A stretch of DNA of 19,103 nt from Fidelibacterota bacterium (GTDB lineage Bacteria; Fidelibacterota; Marinisomatia; SCGC-AAA003-L08; GCA-002704045). Each line of letters starts with the position of its first letter. Position 1 is the stretch's first letter. The stretch spans positions 1 through 19,103 of the forward strand of contig PAFF01000001.1 of the NCBI GenBank assembly GCA_002704045.1. Direction: 5' to 3'. The translations under genes were made by a program, and so were the position numbers. This document shows positions 7,575-15,793 of this stretch, piece after piece. The notes under the pieces are model-generated. The model was not told the origin of the DNA. It saw only the letters and a program-made list of their open reading frames with translations, and ran no database searches.

Positions 7575-8597
7575 TTATTTCCAACCTGTTGTTTCAAATA
7601 CTTCAATAGCGTCTTCTCGATAAACCCCAAGATTGTTTAGGTCAAGTGAATCTATTCTAAAATCACCCCATTTTTGAACGATTTCAGAAGGCTTAACACT
7701 TTTATTAACTGAATACTCGTAGCTGTTTTTTACATACGTATTTTGTGCTTCTTCACTCAATAAATAATTCATTAATTTAATAGCGTTTTCTAGATTGGGA
7801 GCGTTTTTAGTAATTCCCATTCCTGAAATATTAATGTGTGTGCCTCTCTGATTTTCAGATTGATTTGGAAAAAATACCGATACGGCCTCACCTGCTTTTC
7901 GCTCTTCTTCTTTTTTAGATGAAAGTAATAATCCGATATAGTATGAGTTTACAATTGCTACATCCCCTAAGCCTGAGTAAATAGCTTTCACCTGATCCCT
8001 ATCATTGCCCTTAGGGCTTCTTGCTAGGTTTTCTACAATTCTTTTGGACCATTTTTTTGCACCTTCATAGCCGTTATTTGCAATCACTGAAGCCATAAGA
8101 GCTTGATTATAAGCATTTGATGAGGATCGTACCAAAATTCTGTTTTTCCATTTTTCATCTGATAAGGATTCATATGAATCTAACTCATTAACATCAACCC
8201 TATCATTACTGTACACCAATATCCTTGCTCTATAAGTTAAAGGTAACCAGAAATCATTTACGTCAAGCAATGAGTTAATTATGTTGTCTATTTGAATATC
8301 GTCCGATACATTTTGCAGTAGACCCATACTTGCAGCTTTTTGAAGTTTCCCAGCATCAACAGATATAAATATATCTGCTTTACTGTTTTCAGCTTCATTT
8401 CTTAGCCTCTCGATAAGTTCATCTGCATTTGACTTAACGACATTTACCTTTATACCAGTTAATTTTTCAAAGTTTTTATATTGGATTTCATCAACTTTGT
8501 AATGCCTCTGAGTGTATAAATTAACAATGTCAGGTTGTCCTTTTGAACAAGAAAAAAGAGATAGAATTACACATGAGTATAAAAATAGATTTTTCAT
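7575..8597 (-). CDS. Ferric-iron-binding lipoprotein of ABC importer (FbpA/FutA/IdiA type)
   Basis: Periplasmic substrate-binding protein of 340 residues from the ATG at 8597. The longer frame to 8636 runs back into the TonB gene and would bury the signal peptide. The signal ends LSLFSC, so C17 is probably lipidated. FutA-like landmarks are VNLYTQRHY (25-33), KSNADELIERLRNE (55-68), ADIFISVDAG (74-83), TYRARILVYS (121-130) and the double tyrosine NSYYIGLL (217-224). In FbpA/FutA proteins tyrosines at such positions bind Fe3+; Y33, Y122, Y219 and Y220 are the likely ligands by motif position. The gene starts 4 bases after the TonB stop codon and is followed by the permease after 6 bases, giving a complete uptake route in one operon. 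Confidence 0.93.
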   Translation of the reverse strand: MKNLFLYSCVILSLFSCSKGQPDIVNLYTQRHYKVDEIQYKNFEKLTGIKVNVVKSNADELIERLRNEAENSKADIFISVDAGKLQKAASMGLLQNVSDDIQIDNIINSLLDVNDFWLPLTYRARILVYSNDRVDVNELDSYESLSDEKWKNRILVRSSSNAYNQALMASVIANNGYEGAKKWSKRIVENLARSPKGNDRDQVKAIYSGLGDVAIVNSYYIGLLLSSKKEEERKAGEAVSVFFPNQSENQRGTHINISGMGITKNAPNLENAIKLMNYLLSEEAQNTYVKNSYEYSVNKSVKPSEIVQKWGDFRIDSLDLNNLGVYREDAIEVFETTGWK

Positions 8598-8601
8598 TAT
8601 T

Positions 8602-10809
8602 TTAAAATTTAACCTCAAAACCAGCATAAACACCAAACGGATGACCAGGCCTTAATCCAGCTGGTGCTCTTGAAACAGCATAGCTTTCATCCAATATATT
8701 CAAAATTCTTGATTTAAACGTTACTGCAGTACTGAGTCTATACATTAAAGAAGCATCTAAAATAAAATATGCGGGTATTTCAACAGACCCATCTGCTATG
8801 GTAGAGAATTTTCCATTATAATTAGCATTGAGGTGTAATTCAAATTTATTTGTTTGTAAACTAATGGTAGAATTCAATTGATGCTTTGGAATATAAGGTA
8901 TCCTATCTCCATTGCTAACCACTCCCCAAATGTCTTGAGTACTGCCAAAATCACTTAAAAATTTAGCATTGGTCAGTGTGTATGAAAACAAAAAAGGAAT
9001 TTTTATACTTTTATTTTCGATTAAATCAGAAAATACCAGAACTTCTAAACCGTTTACCAGCGCTTCACCTGCATTAAACGGATCAAGCTCTCCAGTCCCT
9101 CCTGATGCAGCAAGATCATTCCCCAACAGGTTACTGTAATCATTTTGATATGCTATTAATTCTGCATTGAATTTATTTACTGAAAACCTAACACCCGCCT
9201 CTAAATTTATACTCTCCTCGGCTTTTTGACCAACTGAATTTCCAGGTGGTGAAAAACCTTTGTGAATTCCACTAAAAACAGATAATTTGTTATTAATGGT
9301 ATAGTTAAATCCAACACCCGGTATAAATACAGAAACCTTATTCTCTCTAGATGAAACATCAATAGGGTTTCTTAACGGATTTGATTTGCCAAAATCATCT
9401 CGAGACATTTTAATAGACTCATAACGTATTCCTGGTGATATGGTAAATCCTTTGACCTTATATTTATACATTATGTAAGATGCAAATGTGTTTGCTGAAC
9501 TAATTCTGTTCCCCTGTGAACCTTTATCTCCGTAGGTTTCCAATGACATAAACCCATTATTTATATTGTAAATATCTTCCCATTGAAAACGATCTTCCTC
9601 GTCATAATGAAGTCTAAATCCTATCTCGAGATCATTAAAGGAATTATTTTTTCCATACCAGTGATAATCTATTTTTGTTTGAGCACCTCTTGAGACATAT
9701 TCTCTATTGTTTGCCTTCACTTTCAACAAAGAGCTATCAGAATCTAATGCTCCTTTGACCACTGAAATATGTCCCAAATATTGAGACGGATTCGAAATTA
9801 TTTTCGATATTTTTTGTGAGCTACCATCAAATACAACGTCGTCAAGTTTGTACCAGTTTCTTTTAAATCCATTGTGATAAAAATTAGATGAAATCTTAAA
9901 TCTTTCTGAAAAATTAATTTCATGCGTAAGTAAATATTGGACGTGTTCAGCATCCATTTTATCTTTTTCTGAACCTGCATATCTCAAGTGGGGGGTTTTC
10001 TCAAAATCAGACTCTGTTAAACCTAAATACGTTTCATTTGAAATTTCATCATAATGATGAAACTTAAATTCTAAACTTTGCTTTACCTTGAAATAATCAG
10101 GGGTTTTGTATCTAATTTTAGAAGTTATTTCATTGATATCAAATCCAGTATTTAGATTATTACCCAATGATTTAAACCCATTGGAATTAAAATTTAAATA
10201 CTCTAACATATATCCAAAATTATTGACGCTATCACCAAAGGTGGCGTGAAGCTGACCTGTTTGAAAACTGCCGTAACTGGTTGTTACTTTTCCTCTAAAA
10301 ATATCTGGTATTTCTGTAGAGACAAAGTTTATTGCTCCACCTGTTGTGTAAGGCCCGTACTGAATTTGACTACTACCTTTTAAGACTTCTATCGCTTGCA
10401 TCCTTGCTACAGATGGAAAATAATACGCAGATGATGCACTGTAAGGCGCAGGAGAAATTAAGACACCATCTTCCATAATTGCGATTTTGGAACTTCTCTC
10501 AGGAGATGTACCTCTAATACTTATATTTGGGCGCAATCCAAAACCATCCTCTTCATATAAATTTATACCAGGAATTTTACTTAATGCTCTATTTATATCT
10601 GCATAATCAAATTGCCCCAATTCCTCTGTTGAAAAGTAGTAAGCAGCACCCGTTCTATTTTTAGCAACATACTTGTTGCCCAAAATTGTATTACCTTTAA
10701 TGATGACCTCATCCAATGGAAAGATAGAGTCTTTTTCAATTTCAGGCTGACTTTGTGATTTTAATGTTGCACTTAGTAATATTATAACGATTATAATAGG
10801 GATCCGCAT
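8602..10809 (-). CDS. TonB-dependent outer-membrane receptor, FecA-like (iron uptake)
   Basis: A 735-residue outer-membrane receptor from the ATG at 10809. The longer frame to 10845 overlaps the predicted -7 element and lengthens the signal peptide unnaturally. A signal peptide (IPIIIVIILLSATLKSQSQ) is followed by a TonB-box-like region (LDEVIIKG) and a plug domain with INRALSKIPGINLYEEDGFG, IRGTSPERSSKI, EDGVLISPAPYSASSAYYFP and GSSQIQYGPYTTGGAIN. The remainder is a 22-strand-type barrel ending in GVYAGFEVKF with a terminal phenylalanine. The RPNISIRGTSPERSS region is characteristic of FecA-like receptors in my experience, so ferric citrate or a similar chelate is a likely substrate. It is first in the iron operon. 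No N-terminal signalling (STN) domain or carboxypeptidase-like domain was seen. Confidence 0.93.
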   Translation of the reverse strand: MRIPIIIVIILLSATLKSQSQPEIEKDSIFPLDEVIIKGNTILGNKYVAKNRTGAAYYFSTEELGQFDYADINRALSKIPGINLYEEDGFGLRPNISIRGTSPERSSKIAIMEDGVLISPAPYSASSAYYFPSVARMQAIEVLKGSSQIQYGPYTTGGAINFVSTEIPDIFRGKVTTSYGSFQTGQLHATFGDSVNNFGYMLEYLNFNSNGFKSLGNNLNTGFDINEITSKIRYKTPDYFKVKQSLEFKFHHYDEISNETYLGLTESDFEKTPHLRYAGSEKDKMDAEHVQYLLTHEINFSERFKISSNFYHNGFKRNWYKLDDVVFDGSSQKISKIISNPSQYLGHISVVKGALDSDSSLLKVKANNREYVSRGAQTKIDYHWYGKNNSFNDLEIGFRLHYDEEDRFQWEDIYNINNGFMSLETYGDKGSQGNRISSANTFASYIMYKYKVKGFTISPGIRYESIKMSRDDFGKSNPLRNPIDVSSRENKVSVFIPGVGFNYTINNKLSVFSGIHKGFSPPGNSVGQKAEESINLEAGVRFSVNKFNAELIAYQNDYSNLLGNDLAASGGTGELDPFNAGEALVNGLEVLVFSDLIENKSIKIPFLFSYTLTNAKFLSDFGSTQDIWGVVSNGDRIPYIPKHQLNSTISLQTNKFELHLNANYNGKFSTIADGSVEIPAYFILDASLMYRLSTAVTFKSRILNILDESYAVSRAPAGLRPGHPFGVYAGFEVKF

Positions 10810-10842
10810 TGTGTTATTTTTATTTAGATTTATTATAGATAG

Positions 10843-10874
10843 CAAATTTAAGGCCTAATATTTAAATAACAAAG
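10843..10874 (-). promoter_or_regulatory. Promoter of the iron-uptake operon (TTTG-N19-TAAATTTG)
   Basis: On the minus strand CTTTG (10874-10870) is followed after exactly 19 bases by TAAATTTG (10850-10843). This fits the Bacteroidota vegetative promoter, -33 TTTG and -7 TAnnTTTG, at both elements and the spacing. Transcription would start near 10836-10839, leaving a leader of about 28 bases before the ATG at 10809. It is the best-formed promoter in the window and drives the TonB receptor through the DCC gene. Confidence 0.7.
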
Positions 10875-10884
10875 TTTATTTAAA
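10861..10884. promoter_or_regulatory. Inverted repeat covering the -33 box, candidate operator
   Basis: TTTAAATAAC-AAA-GTTTATTTAAA: the left arm (10861-10870) and right arm (10874-10884) are complementary except for one extra A:T pair. It overlaps the -33 TTTG of the iron promoter, the right place for a repressor such as Fur. It does not match the classic E. coli Fur box letter by letter. It could alternatively be a weak terminator for the HMG-CoA lyase gene that ends at 10903, though the stem is all A/T near its ends. Confidence 0.4.
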
Positions 10885-10902
10885 CTAAATATAAATAAAA
10901 CC

Positions 10903-11754
10903 TCAGCAAACCTGAAAAGATGCATTATACGCAGACTCAAAATACAGCATATTTACTGAATATTGTGCTTTTTGAGCTGATAGATAAGAAAGTAATTTTT
11001 CTGTTGGAACGTTGCCTGTAAGCTCGTCCTTAGCCATTGGGCAGCCCCCTAGCCCGCGTATGGCACTGTCAAAAGCACGGCAACCGCCTGCATAAGCTGC
11101 TTTGATTTTTCTAGTAGCCTCGTTTGGCTTTGCATGAAGGTGTGAGGCAAAGACAATATCGGGGTATGCCTGCAGCAAATGTTCAAATAAATCTGTAATT
11201 GTTTTGGCCTGCGCCAGGCCTACCGTATCGGAAAGTGAAATTCGTTTTACTCCTATATCCACTAACCTACTGACCCAAGCAGCAACCAAGGCTAGACTCC
11301 AAGGATCCCCGTAGGGATTACCAAAACCCATACTTAAATAAACAACCAGCTCTCGGTTTGCGCTATTTACGTGTTTAACCAATCGATTCAATAACACTAA
11401 AGAACCCTCAATAGTATTGTTAGTATTTCGCATTTGAAAATTTTCAGATATCGAAAAAGGATAACCTATATAACTAATCTGATCATATGACAATGCTTCT
11501 GCAGCACCTCTTTCGTTTGCAACTATGGCTAACAACTTGGTTTTTGTATCGCTTAAATCAAGCTGTTTAACTACTTGATGGGTATCGCACATTTGTGGAA
11601 TCGCCTTGGCAGATACAAAACTTCCAAAGTCAAGCACATCATATCCAACCCTCAGAAGCGACTGTAAGTACTTAACTTTTATATCAGTTGGGATAAACTT
11701 TTTAATGCCTTGTAAGGCATCTCTAGGAGATTCGGTAAGAAAAACACGAGACAT
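10903..11754 (-). CDS. mvaB: Hydroxymethylglutaryl-CoA lyase
   Basis: A 283-residue cytosolic TIM-barrel enzyme that cleaves HMG-CoA to acetyl-CoA and acetoacetate, the last step of leucine breakdown. The active-site R11-D12 pair lies in ESPRDALQ. The metal-binding pair H205/H207 is in ASHLHAKP, the catalytic C238 in GLGGCPMAKDE, and N248 in LTGNVPTE. The H205-to-C238 spacing is 33, as in the human enzyme (H233 to C266). The loop from the cysteine to the asparagine is one residue longer than in the human and Bacillus enzymes, as I recall is usual for Bacteroidota members. The gene stands alone, divergent from the DUF3050 gene, with no other leucine-degradation gene in the window. Confidence 0.92.
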   Translation of the reverse strand: MSRVFLTESPRDALQGIKKFIPTDIKVKYLQSLLRVGYDVLDFGSFVSAKAIPQMCDTHQVVKQLDLSDTKTKLLAIVANERGAAEALSYDQISYIGYPFSISENFQMRNTNNTIEGSLVLLNRLVKHVNSANRELVVYLSMGFGNPYGDPWSLALVAAWVSRLVDIGVKRISLSDTVGLAQAKTITDLFEHLLQAYPDIVFASHLHAKPNEATRKIKAAYAGGCRAFDSAIRGLGGCPMAKDELTGNVPTEKLLSYLSAQKAQYSVNMLYFESAYNASFQVC

Positions 11755-11801
11755 GCTTCAAAAATAACAAAACCTTTAACGCTAATTATGGGGCTTTTAT
11801 C

Positions 11802-11809
11802 TAAATTTG
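11802..11809 (+). promoter_or_regulatory. Candidate -7 element of the DUF3050 gene; decides its start
   Basis: TAAATTTG matches TAnnTTTG exactly and ends 17 bases before the ATG at 11827. It lies downstream of the alternative ATG at 11788, so if used it rules that earlier start out. No convincing -33 TTG is present. Confidence 0.45.
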
Positions 11810-11826
11810 CACTTGAAAAATTGCTT

Positions 11827-12588
11827 ATGAAAACGACAACCCTTTTTGAGGAAAAATTAGCTCCTTACAAAGAACAACTATTGCACCATCCGCTGTACCA
11901 TAAACTAAACAGTACCAAAGCGATCCAAATCTTTATGGAGTACCATGTTTTTGCCGTTTGGGACTTTATGTCCTTGGTAAAGGCCTTACAACGCAAACTA
12001 ACCTGTACCGACTTACCATGGATGCCTGTTGGAAGTCCCTCCACAAGAAGGCTTATCAATGAAATTGTTTGGGGTGAAGAAAGCGACGTTGACCAATTCA
12101 ATCAGCCTGCCAGTCATTTTGAGCTTTATCTAAAATCTATGGAAGAAATTGGAGCAAATACAACTCCAATAAAAAATTTATTAGCTGAAATTCTAAATGG
12201 GAAATCTTGGGAAGCCGCTGTTAACGAAGCATTAATACCTGAAGAAATAAAATCTTTTCTAACCTTTTCACTTATAACCGCAACTAAAGCACCTGTACAT
12301 GTTGTGGCAAGTGTATTTAATTACGGCCGTGAAGACCTAATCCCTGATTTGTTTATTGCCATTATAAAAGATATGGCGCAAGAAAAAGGTACTGACTTCG
12401 GTACATTGGTCTATTATTTTGAGCGCCACATCGAAGTTGACAGTGGAGAGCACGGACCAATGGCAAAACAAATGATTCAGGAGCTGTGTGGGGATAAGAT
12501 CCAACTTTGGGATCAAGCAAATGATGCTGCTAAAGAAGCATTAAAGAAACGTATTGCGCTTTGGAACTTCATTGAAAGCAAAATTTAA
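11827..12588 (+). CDS. DUF3050 family protein, haem-oxygenase-like helical fold suspected
   Basis: 253 residues from the ATG at 11827; the ATG at 11788 would add 13 residues but lies upstream of the predicted -7 element. It is soluble, with no signal peptide. The segments IQIFMEYHVFAVWDFMSLV, LPWMPVGSPSTRRLINEIV and YFERHIEVDSGEHGPMA are what I recall of DUF3050. The protein looks all-helical. Acidic and histidine residues recur in a pattern like haem-oxygenase-fold diiron enzymes: E38/H40, E79 with E84/E85, then E199, H201, D205 and H209 in one helix (H-x3-D-x3-H). That resemblance is my inference from the motif, not an established annotation. The M28 peptidase gene follows 35 bases later on the same strand, but a functional link is not evident. 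Confidence 0.8.
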   Translation: MKTTTLFEEKLAPYKEQLLHHPLYHKLNSTKAIQIFMEYHVFAVWDFMSLVKALQRKLTCTDLPWMPVGSPSTRRLINEIVWGEESDVDQFNQPASHFELYLKSMEEIGANTTPIKNLLAEILNGKSWEAAVNEALIPEEIKSFLTFSLITATKAPVHVVASVFNYGREDLIPDLFIAIIKDMAQEKGTDFGTLVYYFERHIEVDSGEHGPMAKQMIQELCGDKIQLWDQANDAAKEALKKRIALWNFIESKI

Positions 12589-12623
12589 CAATACTGTATA
12601 TTGCATATTAAAATATTTAAATC

Positions 12624-13646
12624 ATGAAACAATTACCTATACTTTTTACCTTTTTATGCATGGCATGTGTATCAAGTCAAAAAAACATTGATTTTAGCCC
12701 AGAAGCCTATGCATCTACCATTACAGCTGAGGAATTAAAAGCGAATCTATATGAATATGCAGGTGACGATTTTATGGGAAGAGAAGCAGGTACTGAAGGA
12801 GAAATCATTGCCATAAACTATCTCAAAAGCGAATATGAATCAATAGGCATTGATGGAGGTATGCCAGATGGCGGGTATTTTATGCCTATGACACTTAAAT
12901 CATACCGTGAAAACCGTACTTTAGAAGCAAGCAATGTCTTGGCTTTTATTGAGGGCAGTGAAATGCCTAATGAAATATTGGTTATTACTGCCCACCTGGA
13001 CCATATTGGAGTTGAAGAAGATGGACAAATAAACAATGGTGCTGATGATGACGGTTCTGGTACTGTAGCGATATTGGAAATTGCAGAAGCCTTTCAAGAG
13101 TCTGTGAAAGATGGAAATAGACCTAAGCGCTCTGTTTTATTTTTGCACGTTACCGCAGAAGAAAAAGGACTTTTAGGTTCTAGATATTATACCGATAATC
13201 CCATATATCCGCTTGAAAATACGGTTGCAAACTTAAATATTGATATGATCGGCCGCATTGATGATTTGCACCAAGATAATAACAACTATATCTACCTTAT
13301 TGGTTCAGATATATTATCACAAGACTTACACGATGTGTCTGCAGCTATGAATGAAAAATATATTAACCTTGACCTGGACTACCGTTATAATGATCCAACA
13401 ACAAAAGTTCTTGAGCGTGGCAGATATATCGAAAATAGGTACTACTACCGTTCTGATCATTATAATTTTGCCAAAAACAATGTGCCTGTTATTTTCTATT
13501 TCAACGGCACTCATGCAGACTACCATGCACCAACAGATACGGTTGAAAAAATTGAGTATGAGTTGTTGGAAAAGCGTACCCGTCTTATTTTCCATACCGC
13601 TTGGGAAATTGTAAACCGTGAGGGACGTTTGCGTTTAAAAGAATAA
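12624..13646 (+). CDS. Secreted M28 family zinc metallopeptidase (aminopeptidase-like)
   Basis: A 340-residue exported peptidase with a binuclear zinc centre. An N-terminal signal (MKQLPILFTFLCMACVSSQ) precedes the mature chain; cysteines C12 and C15 make lipidation possible, but the lipobox is poor. The M28 ligands are complete: H124 (TAHLDHIG), bridging D141 (NNGADDDGSG), catalytic E179 and ligand E180 (HVTAEEKGLLGS), D207 (NLNIDMIGR) and H301 (DYHAPTDT). The length suits a single-domain M28 protein without a PA insert. It probably trims peptides in the periplasm or outside the cell. It converges with the following minus-strand gene, with 88 bases between them that hold no clear terminator. 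Confidence 0.92.
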   Translation: MKQLPILFTFLCMACVSSQKNIDFSPEAYASTITAEELKANLYEYAGDDFMGREAGTEGEIIAINYLKSEYESIGIDGGMPDGGYFMPMTLKSYRENRTLEASNVLAFIEGSEMPNEILVITAHLDHIGVEEDGQINNGADDDGSGTVAILEIAEAFQESVKDGNRPKRSVLFLHVTAEEKGLLGSRYYTDNPIYPLENTVANLNIDMIGRIDDLHQDNNNYIYLIGSDILSQDLHDVSAAMNEKYINLDLDYRYNDPTTKVLERGRYIENRYYYRSDHYNFAKNNVPVIFYFNGTHADYHAPTDTVEKIEYELLEKRTRLIFHTAWEIVNREGRLRLKE

Positions 13647-13734
13647 TTTATTTTCTGTTGGAAGAGCAATCTTTATGTCTTTATCTGCTATACAACAAGC
13701 AGCTGAATTTAAATAAGAAGTTATCCCATTAGCT

Positions 13735-14253
13735 TTAAATTTTATTCAATCTTGAAAATATTTGAAGAAGTTCATCACCACTTTTGTCTTCCATAACTAC
13801 ATTTACATTAATGTTACCATCAGACTTAAATGATTCAATTATTTCGCCACTTATACCATTACTCGAAAAATCTATATAGCTCCAAATCATAGTGTTTTTC
13901 CTTTGATTCCACTTTCCTGTCCAAAAAGAATTGGTTCCATCACTTTTAAACTCCCAACGATTAAACTGATTTGAATTTTCATCGTAACTAATTATACTTT
14001 TATTTGTTTCATTGCCACTATAAGTCATCATTTCTATATAATTATTGGAAAGTATCAACTTTGAATCTGTGATTCCTCGGGTTTCAAAGCTTTCAGAGAC
14101 CCAAACAGATTCTTCAAAAATCACACTATTTTTCCATTTTCCCTCCCATTTTGATAAAACATCAAATGACTCGTTTTTAGACAATTGCTGGGCGTTTATG
14201 AAACCAGTAACAAAAACAGATATTGTTGTTAAAATAAAAATTATTTTTTTCAT
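13735..14253 (-). CDS. Secreted hypothetical protein, DUF1579-like beta-barrel possible
   Basis: 172 residues with a clear signal peptide (MKKIIFILTTISVFVTGFINAQ). The mature part is Trp- and Ser-rich with alternating strands: LSKWEGKWKNSVIF, NQFNRWEFKSDGTNSFWTGK and NTMIWSYIDFSSNG. The early G-x-W motif followed by evenly spaced strands resembles small lipocalin-like or DUF1579 proteins, which describe sample-average or ligand-binding barrels. This is a weak, by-eye assignment. It is the first member of an AT-rich accessory region, separate from the next minus-strand gene by 98 bases. I do not recognise a specific function. Confidence 0.65.
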   Translation of the reverse strand: MKKIIFILTTISVFVTGFINAQQLSKNESFDVLSKWEGKWKNSVIFEESVWVSESFETRGITDSKLILSNNYIEMMTYSGNETNKSIISYDENSNQFNRWEFKSDGTNSFWTGKWNQRKNTMIWSYIDFSSNGISGEIIESFKSDGNINVNVVMEDKSGDELLQIFSRLNKI

Positions 14254-14351
14254 CTTGTAAATTCAGTTAAATATTAAATTCAAATAAAGAATTACAGTTT
14301 TTGAGTTAAAAGTTGTTTAAAAAATTTGCAAATAAACTCGAATAACATTTT

Positions 14352-14984
14352 TTAAAACGAAAAACCCAATCCAATATTTCCAACAACTATTCCATTTGAA
14401 CTGACTCCTGGTATACTTGGGGTTTCCTCTGTAAAACTTTGAGTAATGTTATTAGATGAGGCGTTAAAAGTTAATGTTTCAGGAAATGAAGTAAAACCAA
14501 AACCAGCTTCAAGTCTAAAATAAAATGTTCCACCTGTTTTGAGTCCCAATTTTAAATTAGTTGACTTTATATTTAAATCTGTTGAGCCTTTGCCCGTAAA
14601 TATTTGACCAGCGCCATCATCAAATTCTAAATTATTAAATGTATAGTCTGTTGAAAGGCTTCCACTTCCCGCACTCAAATAAAAACCCTTCCCTTTAGTA
14701 TTGAAATAAAAATTAATGCCAAATTCAGTATAAGTAGTTTTTATATCAGTTTCATCAATTGGAAAATTGAAAGAGCCGTAATCAATATAAGCAGAAATTC
14801 GATTCCCGGCAATGGGGAGTATTAGTTCGCCATTAATTGAAGCAATGTTAGGAACACCTACCCTGGCTCCTAAAGAAAAGCGTTTAATTTTTTCAATATT
14901 AATACTATCATTTTCTTCAATTATTTGTTGACCATAAATAGAAAAGGGTAGTAAAAAAAGTAAAGTTGTTATAAAATATTTCAT
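14352..14984 (-). CDS. Outer-membrane beta-barrel protein, function unknown
   Basis: 210 residues from the ATG at 14984. The frame extends to 15095, but the signal peptide (MKYFITTLLFLLPFSIYGQQ) begins at this internal Met, which fixes the start. After about residue 30 the sequence alternates polar and hydrophobic residues in strand-sized blocks (RISAYIDYGSFNF, TYTEFGINFYFNTKG, GFYLSAGSGS, STNLKLGLKTGG, FYFRLEAGFGF). It ends VGNIGLGFSF with a terminal phenylalanine, the usual mark of outer-membrane barrels. About eight strands are likely. No family name is recognised. Neighbours are unrelated secreted proteins, so no pathway can be inferred. Confidence 0.7.
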   Translation of the reverse strand: MKYFITTLLFLLPFSIYGQQIIEENDSINIEKIKRFSLGARVGVPNIASINGELILPIAGNRISAYIDYGSFNFPIDETDIKTTYTEFGINFYFNTKGKGFYLSAGSGSLSTDYTFNNLEFDDGAGQIFTGKGSTDLNIKSTNLKLGLKTGGTFYFRLEAGFGFTSFPETLTFNASSNNITQSFTEETPSIPGVSSNGIVVGNIGLGFSF

Positions 14985-15138
14985 CGTTGTAATTTTTATA
15001 AACTTATGAAAACTTTTTAAGATAATTAGAGATTTGATAATTGGGCTTCTAATAACAAGATGTAATGGAATTAATTTAGGATTTTGAATTAGCACAAATA
15101 ATAAATTGGATATGTCTAATTTTTATTTATTTCTTTTA

Positions 15139-15648
15139 TTAAATTTTTGAAAACCAAGGGTGTTCTCCAAAGTGGTTTTTTGGTACTGGTTCTTTATTGA
15201 TTAAATACCAATTTATACCACCAATGACTGAATTTAAATAATTCTCTAACTGAGGTTTAATATAAAATACAAATGGTAACCATGAAATAATTTTTGGCCA
15301 ATTATTTAATAAATAAGGGAAAACTGTAATTGTCAAAAAAACTTTATTATTAGTTGAGCTTATTTTCCAAATTACTTTTGATTTTGGACCTCTTTTTTTA
15401 CCAATAAGCAAAGAATAACCTTTTTGATTATCCCAGTCAGTAAACTCCCTAAAATAAGTCAATCCGTTTAAATAAATTAAAACATCTTTTGACCCTTTTT
15501 TATTCCACTTAATAATATCATTTTTTTTACAATATGGATGTGTAAGATTTAGATTACCTGGTTTTGAAATTATTTTCCATAATTCAAATGCTGATGAATC
15601 TATTTTTTGAGTTATTGATATTGATCTTGATTTATTTACCGTAAACAT
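15139..15648 (-). CDS. SRPBCC (START/Bet v 1-like) fold protein
   Basis: 169 residues with no signal peptide. The beginning SISITQKIDSSAFELWKIISKPGNLNLTHPYC has the strand-then-helix pattern of the SRPBCC superfamily. It is followed by strands (DVLIYLNGLTYFREF, KVIWKISSTNNKVFLTITVFP) and a long C-terminal helix (QLENYLNSVIGGINWYLIN) that would close the hydrophobic cavity. SRPBCC proteins bind small lipophilic ligands; the ligand here is unknown. It is very rich in Lys, Ile and Asn, consistent with the AT-rich accessory block. Repeat copy A begins 35 bases upstream of its ATG. Confidence 0.7.
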   Translation of the reverse strand: MFTVNKSRSISITQKIDSSAFELWKIISKPGNLNLTHPYCKKNDIIKWNKKGSKDVLIYLNGLTYFREFTDWDNQKGYSLLIGKKRGPKSKVIWKISSTNNKVFLTITVFPYLLNNWPKIISWLPFVFYIKPQLENYLNSVIGGINWYLINKEPVPKNHFGEHPWFSKI

Positions 15649-15682
15649 ATTATAGAGAAATAAGAGTTTATAAATAACATTA

Positions 15683-15712
15683 CTTAAAGAAGAAGATATG
15701 CCTATGGTTTAG
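15683..15712 (+). repeat. Gene-tail repeat, copy A
   Basis: A 30-bp copy reading in frame L-K-E-E-D-M-P-M-V-stop (TAG). By hand count it matches copies C and D at 27 of 30 positions and copy B at 26. The frame is closed by a stop just upstream (about codon 7), so no gene body is attached. It lies between the SRPBCC gene and the lipoprotein gene. Confidence 0.75.
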
Positions 15713-15757
15713 CTTTCTTTATACCCCTATATTTTTTAAATCAAAAATACGACCCTG

Positions 15758-15773
15758 TACGAGTAATCTCGTA
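15758..15773. terminator. Small hairpin downstream of the lipoprotein gene
   Basis: TACGAG-TAAT-CTCGTA is a perfect 6-bp inverted repeat with a 4-base loop, 20 bases past the lipoprotein gene stop. A T-rich stretch follows on the minus strand only after 9 further bases, so it is a poor intrinsic terminator and may have another role. Confidence 0.25.
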
Positions 15774-15793
15774 ATATTCAATTTTCAAGATTA

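Noticed and set aside
8598..8636. Earlier start for the ferric-binding protein
   Set aside because: It would place 13 residues before a normal lipoprotein signal and overlap the TonB receptor gene.
10861..10884. Classic E. coli-type Fur box
   Set aside because: The palindrome does not match the GATAATGATAATCATTATC consensus; only its location supports iron regulation.
11759..11766. TATTTTTG -7 match just upstream of HMG-CoA lyase
   Set aside because: It ends only 4 bases from the ATG, which would require a leaderless message, and no -33 box is present; probably chance.
11788..11826. Earlier ATG start for the DUF3050 protein
   Set aside because: The exact -7 element at 11802-11809 lies downstream of it, and the added residues look unlike the family N-terminus.
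13326..13614. Overlapping frames on both strands within the M28 peptidase gene
   Set aside because: The M28 frame has all metal ligands; the others are its reading-frame shadows.
13635..13745. A 37-codon minus-strand frame without a start between the M28 and DUF1579-like genes
   Set aside because: It reads smoothly, ending in P-T-E-N-K-L-F-F, and could be a relic. But it overlaps the M28 end, has no start, and such lengths occur by chance in AT-rich DNA.
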